A stretch of 64,000 nt of DNA from assembly GCA_016213435.1 (NCBI GenBank), contig JACRAL010000004.1:1-64000 (forward strand), given 5' to 3'. Origin of the DNA: Bacteroidota bacterium. GTDB taxonomy: Bacteria > Bacteroidota > Bacteroidia > Palsa-948. The notes beneath the pieces were generated by a model. The model was not told the origin of the DNA and did no database searches. It saw only the letters and a program-made list of their open reading frames with translations. The first letter of the stretch is position 1. The number at the start of each line of letters is the position of its first letter. Shown piece after piece: positions 1 through 7,811 of the stretch. The position numbers and the translations under genes are program-made.

Positions 1-60
1 AACATCTATGCCACAGCCCCGCTCTACGTGCTGCTCAAATTCTATTGTTTCTTTATTCAT
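1..60 (-). mobile_element. 5' end of IS110-family transposase CDS, truncated by window edge
   Basis: Reverse complement of 1-60 reads ATG...=MNKETIEFEQHVERGCGIDV, resembling the IS110-family N-terminus with its GIDV(H) catalytic-Asp motif; frame is open to the window edge. Confidence 0.7.
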
Positions 61-132
61 ATGGTGTAAGTTTAAAGTTTGCACTAAAGTTACATTTTCA
101 TGCCCCTTTGTGGTTATTCAACCATGTGGGTT

Positions 133-975
133 TCATCTGTAAAAATGTATCATAAAATCCTGATACTCTCCGAGTTTGTTAATGGGCGTTAAGGACTTGA
201 TATTATATTCATATCCACACTCTTCAAACTTTCTTAGAAATTCTGCAAGGGCAGATTTGTCCCCGTTAGGTTTATGATGATACTCAATGATGTATTGATT
301 GGGCAGGGATAAAACAGACGCATCAAATAAATCGGATATTATGTTGTGCTCCGATCCTTCCACATCTAACTTTACCAATTCTATTTTTCCATGAAGAGAG
401 CTCATGAATTCTGATAGGAGGATGGATTGGATTTTTAGTTCTGTTGCACCGCCCATTTCTTTTCTGACTGAACCGTGAATCGTACCCGGATCATTGTCGA
501 TGAAAAAGGATGTTTCTTCCTTCTTGTCAGATAGCACGACATTGTGCATGGAAACATCTGAAAGATTATTTTGGCTGATATTTTTTTGCAGAAGGTTAAA
601 TGCGTATGGGTTTGCTTCAAATGCATGAATACGCGAAGCGGGATAAAGTTTTTTAAAATAAAGAACGGAGAAGCCAATGTTTGAACCTCCATCGATTATG
701 ACCGGATTTTCAGAAGGAGAATTAAAAAAATACGGAGCGGATAGAAAAATTTCAGTAAACAGATCCTGCATGGTGGAATAATCATATCCGCTGATTTTAT
801 AATCAAGAATTTTTGTCGTACATGCAGATTTTTCAGAGTTACTGTAAAAGTTTTTTTTGAACTTCAATAATAACAATGTCCAGACCATGGATATTTTTTC
901 CGGCAAGTTATTCCCGTTTTTAACAGCAGCGATCATCATTTTTAAAAAGCCAAAAGGAAAAGTTGATACCGTCAT
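133..975 (-). CDS. FkbM family methyltransferase
   Basis: VIIDGGSNIGFSVLYFKKLYPASRIHAFEANP...LVKLDVEGSEHNII motifs. ATG at 975 (MTVSTF) preferred over the TTG at 1017 in the ORF track. Confidence 0.85.
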   Translation of the reverse strand: MTVSTFPFGFLKMMIAAVKNGNNLPEKISMVWTLLLLKFKKNFYSNSEKSACTTKILDYKISGYDYSTMQDLFTEIFLSAPYFFNSPSENPVIIDGGSNIGFSVLYFKKLYPASRIHAFEANPYAFNLLQKNISQNNLSDVSMHNVVLSDKKEETSFFIDNDPGTIHGSVRKEMGGATELKIQSILLSEFMSSLHGKIELVKLDVEGSEHNIISDLFDASVLSLPNQYIIEYHHKPNGDKSALAEFLRKFEECGYEYNIKSLTPINKLGEYQDFMIHFYR

Positions 976-1023
976 GAAGATATTGCAAATATTTTTTTGC
1001 TCAAAGCAAATTGACAAAGACCT

Positions 1024-1869
1024 TTAATAGAAATGCTGCTTGTTCCTGTTCCAGATTTTTATAAGTATAAAACCAAAGAGCATTCCGCCCAAATGTGCGT
1101 AGTGTGCAATGTTATCCGTTTGAGAGTTGTTGACAGCTCCAAAAAGCTCAATGGCTCCGTAAAGTATTACAAAATATTTTGCTTTTATCGGGAAGAAAAA
1201 ATACATGTAAATCATGGAATTAGGAAACATCATTCCGAAAGCTAAAAGCAATCCATATACAGATCCGGATGCTCCGACCACCACAGGAGCATTCAAGAAT
1301 TCCTTTTTGTATTCAAGAACAAAATCAATGGAGGTTTGCAATGCTTTATCTGTATTGCCGGAAAGCACCTGTGACTTGAAATCTGAAAATATCGGCTGCA
1401 AAGTCTGCAGCATATCAGGAGTTAATTGAATGGTTTTAGATTCGAACAGAGAATTAAATTTTTCTGTGGATGGATTTGCAATGTAATCATTCAGTGCATG
1501 AATTACCGGTTGAATTTCAAAATAGTGAACCGTGTAATGCAACAGCACAGCACCAATTCCACAAACTAAATAATAGATCAGAAATCTTTTTGCACCCCAA
1601 ACATTTTCCAGCACATTGCCAAACATCCACAGCGCGAACATATTGAAAAAAATATGTGCGAAACTTCCGTGCATGAACATATAAGTAATGAGTTGGTATG
1701 GCCTGAAATCTTCTGAGAAAAAATAATGTAATCCTAAATAATCGGTGAGATCAATATTCATCTTCATTTCAAACACAACGGTTGCGAGATAAAAAATCCC
1801 ATTAATGATGAGCAGATTTTTTATTACCGGAGGCAATACATTAAAGCCGGATGGTCTGTATTCTTGCAT
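1024..1869 (-). CDS. Rhomboid family intramembrane serine protease
   Basis: MFMHGSFAHIFFNMFALWMFG, GASGSVYGLLLAFG and HLGGMLFGF rhomboid motifs. Confidence 0.93.
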   Translation of the reverse strand: MQEYRPSGFNVLPPVIKNLLIINGIFYLATVVFEMKMNIDLTDYLGLHYFFSEDFRPYQLITYMFMHGSFAHIFFNMFALWMFGNVLENVWGAKRFLIYYLVCGIGAVLLHYTVHYFEIQPVIHALNDYIANPSTEKFNSLFESKTIQLTPDMLQTLQPIFSDFKSQVLSGNTDKALQTSIDFVLEYKKEFLNAPVVVGASGSVYGLLLAFGMMFPNSMIYMYFFFPIKAKYFVILYGAIELFGAVNNSQTDNIAHYAHLGGMLFGFILIKIWNRNKQHFY

Positions 1870-3777
1870 TTATTTTTTTAATTTTTTATCCAACTCATCC
1901 AATGAGATGGTGATCAATGTGGGTTTTCCTGAGGGAGAAGCATAGGGCATTTTGCAGGCGAACAATTCATCCACCATGTGGCTCATTTCTTCGTGGTTGA
2001 GCGGATCACCCGATTTGATGGAAAGATTTTTCGCCATGGCTTTTGCCACTATTTCCTTTTTTGCATTCCCTAATTCTGATTTTGAACCTTGAGAAGATTT
2101 GTAATCCTCAATCAGCTTTTCCAAAAGTTCAAAAATATTCTGATCGGAAATATCGGCAGGAATTCCGTGAACAATAAATGTGTTTTTCCCAAATCCATTG
2201 ATATCGAATCCAAGCGCATGCAATTCTTCGTTAAGTTCTTTGAGGATCACAGAATCACCTGCAGAAAATTCAAGTGTTTGCGGAAACAACTGCTGCTGCG
2301 AAACACCTTTGTGTTTTTCCACCATCTCAAAATAATTTTCAAAAAGTATTCGCTCGTGTGCCGCCTGCTGATCGATCACGATCATTCCTGTTTTAATATG
2401 TGCAAGAATATATTTGTTATGCAACTGGTAAGCCGATGTCTTTGTGGTTTGCTCTCCTTCGATTTTGAATTTCTGCTGGTTTTCTTCTGGTTGTTTTATT
2501 TCTACTTCCGGTTGCTTGGTTGTTTGGCGATAGAATTCCAAAGTTTTCTCTACTCTCCGTTTTCCTGATTCTCCGTTTCTTATTTCTGAATCGGGAAAGG
2601 GGGAAACCGGAGAAGCGGAGGTATTTCTCTTTTCGGATTTTCTTTCTTCTTTTTTCTCCTCTTCAAAAAACGGATTATAATTCTTATCCACTTTTATTTT
2701 CGGTGGATTAAGCAGTATTTCCTCGCGGGATTTATTTTGCGGAATAGCAATGCTTGTCTCCTGCTCAAAGTCGAGCGAAGGTGCGATGTTATATTTTCCG
2801 AGCGACTGCTTCACCGCAGACCGCATGATGGTATAGACCGAGCGTTCGTCTTCAAATTTAATTTCTGTTTTTGTCGGATGAATATTCACATCAATCGTCT
2901 TCGGGTCGATCTCCATGTTGATGAAGTAGGATGGGAAAGCATCTTTCGGCAAAAGCTGTTCGTATGCATTTTGAAGCGCGTGATGCAGATAAGGACTTTT
3001 GATGAAACGGTTGTTGACGAAAAAGAACTGTTCGCCTCTTGTCTTCCGTGCGAATTCAGGTTTCCCTATGAATCCTGTAACATTTACGATGGTGGTATCT
3101 TCGTGAACAGGAACTAAACGCTGATTGTAACTATCGCCAAATATCCCTACCAAGCGCTGGCGAAGCGTGCCTTTTCCCAGATGAAAAAGTTCGGAATTAT
3201 TATGGTGAAGCGATAAATCAATTTCAGGATGAGCGATTGCCACGCGCTGAAATTCTTCTATGATATGCCTGAGTTCAACAGCATCCGATTTGAGAAAATT
3301 TCTTCGTGCCGGCACATTAAAAAAAAGATTTTTTATGCTGATGCTGGTTCCTTTCTGGCACTGGCAGGAGCTATGGTTTTTCAGTTCGCTTCCTTCAATT
3401 TCTATCTGTGTACCGAGTTCATCTTCCGCGCGTTTTGTTTTCATTTCTACCTGTGCAACTCCCGCGATGGAAGCCATGGCTTCTCCGCGAAATCCCATGG
3501 TGGTGATTTTGAAAAGGTCATCCGCTTTTTTAATTTTGGAAGTGGCGTGGCGCTCAAAGCACATGCGCGCATCCGTTTCACTCATCCCGATTCCGTTGTC
3601 AATTATCTGAATGAGTGTTCTGCCGGCATCTTTAAGAATAAGTTTTATATCTGTCCCCTGTGCATCAATGGAATTTTCCAGAAGTTCTTTCACTGCCGAA
3701 GCCGGACGTTGAATAACCTCTCCTGCCGCAATTTGATTTGCAACTGAATCGGGAAGAAGATTAATGATGTCGGGCAT
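1870..3777 (-). CDS. mutL: DNA mismatch repair endonuclease MutL
   Basis: IAAGEVIQRPASAVKELLENSIDA, GFRGEAMASI, MutL C-terminal domain. Confidence 0.97.
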   Translation of the reverse strand: MPDIINLLPDSVANQIAAGEVIQRPASAVKELLENSIDAQGTDIKLILKDAGRTLIQIIDNGIGMSETDARMCFERHATSKIKKADDLFKITTMGFRGEAMASIAGVAQVEMKTKRAEDELGTQIEIEGSELKNHSSCQCQKGTSISIKNLFFNVPARRNFLKSDAVELRHIIEEFQRVAIAHPEIDLSLHHNNSELFHLGKGTLRQRLVGIFGDSYNQRLVPVHEDTTIVNVTGFIGKPEFARKTRGEQFFFVNNRFIKSPYLHHALQNAYEQLLPKDAFPSYFINMEIDPKTIDVNIHPTKTEIKFEDERSVYTIMRSAVKQSLGKYNIAPSLDFEQETSIAIPQNKSREEILLNPPKIKVDKNYNPFFEEEKKEERKSEKRNTSASPVSPFPDSEIRNGESGKRRVEKTLEFYRQTTKQPEVEIKQPEENQQKFKIEGEQTTKTSAYQLHNKYILAHIKTGMIVIDQQAAHERILFENYFEMVEKHKGVSQQQLFPQTLEFSAGDSVILKELNEELHALGFDINGFGKNTFIVHGIPADISDQNIFELLEKLIEDYKSSQGSKSELGNAKKEIVAKAMAKNLSIKSGDPLNHEEMSHMVDELFACKMPYASPSGKPTLITISLDELDKKLKK

Positions 3778-3843
3778 GCAGCAAATTACAAGTGTTTAAG
3801 TCAAAATCATACAAAAATATAATTATTATCCCTGTATAAAATA

Positions 3844-3886
3844 AAAATCCCCCAATCCGTCAACTGTCGGACCGAGGGATTTTTTC
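3844..3886 (-). terminator. Rho-independent terminator downstream of the 3904-4806 gene
   Basis: Minus strand: gaaaaaatccctcggtccgacagttgacggattgggggattttt, a hairpin with AATCCC/GGGATT and flanking T/A tracts. Confidence 0.65.
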
Positions 3887-3903
3887 TTCCGAGGTGAGAC
3901 AAA

Positions 3904-4806
3904 TTACTTCATGTGCACGGTATAAACATTGCTGTTGATGGTAACTGTGGCCTCATCATCACACGCTCCGTTATTGGGAGAAGAAAAATCAACGTGGCGT
4001 GTTGGTTTGGTTCCGGGAGTAAAATCAAATGTTCCGGAAGTAAACCAATGACAGCGCGAAGAGGGCATTCCCGAAGTACCTAAAATTCCATCTACAAGAG
4101 GACTTGTGATATTCATATTAAATGGAGTTCCATTTGCGGATGTACCGCTGGCGGAACCGCTGATGGAAAAAACTCTAGGCATAGATAGCAACCCGGTAAG
4201 CATTTCGCGTGTGCGATTTGCAGTCCATTTTATTGTTTTGCCGTCTGTTTTGATAATTCTTCCATCCACATTGATGCTCCAGTTCATGTGTCCGGCAGCG
4301 TTGAGCCCATTGTTCGTGACTGAACGAGTGCCGATAATTTGATTCATCGAATTTTGGTCCGGACCTACAAAATAGGTATTGTCAGGCATAGTTGTAATGT
4401 CAATAGTTGAACCCACATCCCAATAACCAAGACTATGATTACCGGTTGTATAGGAAATAAATATTTTCCCTTTGCGGTAACGCCCATCGCGACACAAACA
4501 ACTTGTGCTGCCAAAATCAACGGTAATTACCCCTGATGAATCTGCCTGTTTAACAATAGTAATTGTAGCGCAAGAAGCCGTGAGAAGACCGTCAGGTTCA
4601 GCCATTTTATAATTGGTTGTATTTCCTTTAGATGCTTCATCAGAAATCTGGTGCATATCATTAAAAGATTGCTCTGCAAGCGAATTATCTGAAACACCGC
4701 TGGTATCGGTGTCATTTGGTGCTTTCGGTTTACGACATCCTATGAATGACAGAACTGCTGCCATTAACAGTATAGTAGCATTTAAAATCAATAGCTTGGT
4801 TTTCAT
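3904..4806 (-). CDS. Hypothetical lipoprotein
   Basis: MKTKLLILNATILLMAAVLSFIGCRK lipobox-type signal; start moved to the internal ATG at 4806. Confidence 0.7.
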   Translation of the reverse strand: MKTKLLILNATILLMAAVLSFIGCRKPKAPNDTDTSGVSDNSLAEQSFNDMHQISDEASKGNTTNYKMAEPDGLLTASCATITIVKQADSSGVITVDFGSTSCLCRDGRYRKGKIFISYTTGNHSLGYWDVGSTIDITTMPDNTYFVGPDQNSMNQIIGTRSVTNNGLNAAGHMNWSINVDGRIIKTDGKTIKWTANRTREMLTGLLSMPRVFSISGSASGTSANGTPFNMNITSPLVDGILGTSGMPSSRCHWFTSGTFDFTPGTKPTRHVDFSSPNNGACDDEATVTINSNVYTVHMK

Positions 4807-4937
4807 TGTGTTAAGTTTGATTGCTTGTGTGTTGTTATTAATTTTCAAGCGTAAGACGATTGTAAAAGTAAGAAAGTTACAGGGATTTCGGAGGTTTTTG
4901 ATCGGGGGCTATTTAATACTATTCGTATTTTTAGAAA

Positions 4938-6014
4938 ATGAATTTTCTGAGGTTTTTATTATTCCCAGCTGCGCTGTTATACGGCATAGGAATCTTTTTT
5001 CGAAACCTGCTGTATCAAATCGGTATTTTACCTGCTAAAGGATTTGACACAGGAATAATTGTAATCGGAAATCTATCAGTTGGAGGCACAGGAAAATCTC
5101 CAATGACAGAATATCTTATCCGTTTGTTAAAAGAAAAATTTCCTCTCGCTACGTTGAGCCGCGGATACAAGCGTCATACAACAGGATTTCTTTTAGCAGA
5201 AAAAGATTCCACATCGTTCCAGATCGGGGATGAACCTCTTCAGTTCAAGAAAAAATTCCCGGATATAATTGTTTCAGTGGATGAAAATCGAAAGCAGGGA
5301 ATAAAAAAACTTCTTTTGCAATTTCCTCAACTTAAAATAATTTTGCTGGACGATGCATTCCAGCACCGCAGAGTAAAACCCGGACTTTCCATTTTGCTTA
5401 CCGATTACAGTAAAATATTTTACGATGATTTTCTTCTGCCGGTTGGCTCATTGAGAGAATGGAGCGCGGGGAAAGGAAGAGCAGACATCATCATTGTTAC
5501 AAAATGCCCTGTCAATTTATCTCCGGTAGAAAAAAGGATCATCCTGAAAAATATTTCTCCGGAACCACATCAACATGTTTTTTTCTCGCATATAAAATAC
5601 GGAGAACCGATTACTTTATTCCCCTCTCCCTCGGGAGAGGGGTTAGGGATGAGGTCGACTGTTGTGCTGCTCACCGGAATCTCCAATCCAAAGCCATTAG
5701 AGGATTATCTCAAAGACAAAGTCAGCAATATCATTCCAATGCATTATCCCGATCACCACGAATACACAATTGTTGAAGCAAACAAAGCAGTTGAAACATT
5801 TAACAATATTGCTTCTTCAAATAAAGTAATCATCACTACGGAAAAAGACGCCATGCGTTTAGATAAACCGGGGCTTGTAGAAGTGCTTCATACCCTTCCT
5901 ATATATTACATTCCGATCGAAGTTTCTTTTGATGAAAAAGAAAAAACAGAATTTAATCAACTTATAACCGATTATGCCTTTAGAACAAATCAAAAGCACA
6001 GCGGAGTTCATTAA
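4938..6014 (+). CDS. lpxK: Tetraacyldisaccharide 4'-kinase
   Basis: GNLSVGGTGKSPMTEYL P-loop, LSRGYKR, DDAFQHR. Contains an in-frame repeat-derived peptide at 5621-5654. Confidence 0.95.
   Translation: MNFLRFLLFPAALLYGIGIFFRNLLYQIGILPAKGFDTGIIVIGNLSVGGTGKSPMTEYLIRLLKEKFPLATLSRGYKRHTTGFLLAEKDSTSFQIGDEPLQFKKKFPDIIVSVDENRKQGIKKLLLQFPQLKIILLDDAFQHRRVKPGLSILLTDYSKIFYDDFLLPVGSLREWSAGKGRADIIIVTKCPVNLSPVEKRIILKNISPEPHQHVFFSHIKYGEPITLFPSPSGEGLGMRSTVVLLTGISNPKPLEDYLKDKVSNIIPMHYPDHHEYTIVEANKAVETFNNIASSNKVIITTEKDAMRLDKPGLVEVLHTLPIYYIPIEVSFDEKEKTEFNQLITDYAFRTNQKHSGVH
5621..5654 (+). repeat. Palindromic repeat (CCCCTCTCCC-tc-GGGAGAGGGG + ttagggatgagg) in frame within lpxK
   Basis: Perfect 10-bp stem; encodes FPSPSGEGLGMR. 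Same family as 14554-14590, 17298-17334 and 46809-46844. Confidence 0.88.
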
Positions 6015-6786
6015 GAAACAAGTTTCTATTTCACCCGAAATCGGAATTATTCTTGGAACAGGACTTGGAGGTTTGGTGAAAGAAATAGAGGTGCTTCATA
6101 CAATTCCATATGAAAAAATTCCGAACATGCCTCTTTCCACAGTAGAAGGACATTCCGGAAAACTGATCTTTGGAATTCTTGGCGGAAAAAAAGTAGTGGC
6201 AATGCAGGGGCGCTTTCATTATTACGAAGGGTATGAAATGCAGCAAGTTATTTTTCCGGTGCGTGTGATGAAATACCTCGGCATCAAAAAACTTTTTCTC
6301 TCTAATGCGAGCGGTGGCGTAAATCCGGATTTTGAAGTCGGAGACTTAATGATCATCACCGATCACATCAACTTAATGCCCAATCCCCTCATCGGAAAAA
6401 ATGAACAGGAACTGGGAGAGCGCTTCCCCGACATGAGCGAAGCATACGACAAGGCAATTATAGAAAAAGCAAAACAAATTGCGAAACAGCACAACATTAA
6501 AATACAGCAGGGAGTGTATGTTGCCTTAACCGGACCTACTCTCGAAACCCCTGCCGAATACAAATACATGCGGATCATTGGAGGGGACACCGTTGGCATG
6601 AGCACTGCGCCTGAAGTAATTGCCGGTCATCATATGGGCATTCCATGCTTTGCCATGAGCATAATCACCGATGTAGGCGTAGAAGGACGGATTATAAAAG
6701 TTTCCCTCGCAGATATTCTGCGTGCTGCTGAAAAAGCCGAGCCGAAGATGACTTTGATAATGAAGGAACTGATAAAGAGTTTGTGA
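5974..6786 (+). CDS. Purine-nucleoside phosphorylase
   Basis: IGIILGTGLGGL, MQGRFHYYEGY, LSNASGGVNPDF, VALTGPTLETPAEY motifs. Confidence 0.95.
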   Translation: MPLEQIKSTAEFIKKQVSISPEIGIILGTGLGGLVKEIEVLHTIPYEKIPNMPLSTVEGHSGKLIFGILGGKKVVAMQGRFHYYEGYEMQQVIFPVRVMKYLGIKKLFLSNASGGVNPDFEVGDLMIITDHINLMPNPLIGKNEQELGERFPDMSEAYDKAIIEKAKQIAKQHNIKIQQGVYVALTGPTLETPAEYKYMRIIGGDTVGMSTAPEVIAGHHMGIPCFAMSIITDVGVEGRIIKVSLADILRAAEKAEPKMTLIMKELIKSL

Positions 6787-6885
6787 TTTACTTTAAAAAA
6801 AATCAGAAAGTTTTTTTCGTTCGAAATGTTGAAAATGGTTACTTTTCGAAAGAGAGAAAGAAGATTTCATCACCGATTATTTTTG

Positions 6886-6893
6886 TAGGTTTG
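6886..6893 (+). promoter_or_regulatory. Candidate Bacteroidota -7 box (TAnnTTTG)
   Basis: TAGGTTTG 27 bp upstream of the ATG at 6920. Confidence 0.45.
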
Positions 6894-6919
6894 CTTCACA
6901 TTTCTTATGTATAAAAAAT

Positions 6920-7594
6920 ATGAAAAAGATAACTCTTTCAGTAGTTTTATCGTTTATTGTTTTTGGGTTTAGCAGTGCTCAACAAAGAGGATTTCATATA
7001 GGTGGTATTGGCGGGTATAATGCAATAGGTATCCTTAATCGTCTTTTACCGGAACAAGCATATCATATCACTTGCAGCCCACAATATGGGTTTGCATCTG
7101 GCTATAATTTTAATCATTATCTTGGACTACAAGTTGAGCTTGTAAACTCTCATCAAGGACAAAAAGCGGAAAATTCGAGTAACCAGATAGTTGAAGAAGT
7201 AAATTTACATTATCTACAGTTGCCGATACTATTTCAATTCGCAGATGGTGACGAGTTTAGTCAATTTTATTTGACGTTTGGTCCTCAGTTTGGATTTTTA
7301 AAAGATGCCCAGATCACAACGCCTGCTGCAGGAATGATTCAGGCGAAAGATAGATTTGAAAAACATGAAACGGGTATTTTGTTGGAATTAGGCACTTATT
7401 CCGGATTATCGCATGATTATGCGGAAAGCCGATCGCATCATTTGTTATGTTGGAGTGTAGGACTAAGGTTCTATTATGGATTAACGGATATAAATACTCC
7501 TCAATATAGGATACCTATTCCGGGCAAAAATTATCAAAAAGCTACAAATGTTGCAGCAGGTATAAACATTGGAATACATTGGATAATTAGGTAA
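6920..7594 (+). CDS. Outer-membrane beta-barrel (PorT-like) protein
   Basis: Signal peptide MKKITLSVVLSFIVFGFSSAQ; beta-barrel pattern with YLQLPILFQF and YLTFGPQFGFL. Confidence 0.75.
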   Translation: MKKITLSVVLSFIVFGFSSAQQRGFHIGGIGGYNAIGILNRLLPEQAYHITCSPQYGFASGYNFNHYLGLQVELVNSHQGQKAENSSNQIVEEVNLHYLQLPILFQFADGDEFSQFYLTFGPQFGFLKDAQITTPAAGMIQAKDRFEKHETGILLELGTYSGLSHDYAESRSHHLLCWSVGLRFYYGLTDINTPQYRIPIPGKNYQKATNVAAGINIGIHWIIR

Positions 7595-7652
7595 ATTCAT
7601 GAATTATTTTTATTACTTATTTTTTGTGAACACAAAGATAGAACACCGCACT

Positions 7653-7683
7653 AAACCACTCTGCACTGAAAGTGCAGAGGTTT
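7653..7683. other. Hairpin (AAACC-ac-TCTGCACT gaa AGTGCAGAGGTTT)
   Basis: Near-perfect 13-bp stem with a 2-nt bulge in the 7594-7812 intergenic region. Confidence 0.5.
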
Positions 7684-7811
7684 GATAAATCGGGAATAAA
7701 ATTCTCTCTACATAACTAAAAAAGCAATGTATAGTATTATAAATCAAAAATGTGTATCAACTGAAAGTCTTGCAATGAAACTGCATAGTTTCAACTAACG
7801 TGTTTATGACA

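Noticed and set aside
2540-2640. MutL linker SASPVSPFPDSEIRNGESGKRR as a repeat insertion
   Set aside because: MutL linkers are naturally variable and low-complexity; only a short ctccgttt direct repeat is visible.
2089-3747. Plus-strand ORFs (159, 126, 172, 116 aa) antisense to mutL
   Set aside because: Antisense shadow ORFs with no family resemblance; mutL accounts for the region.
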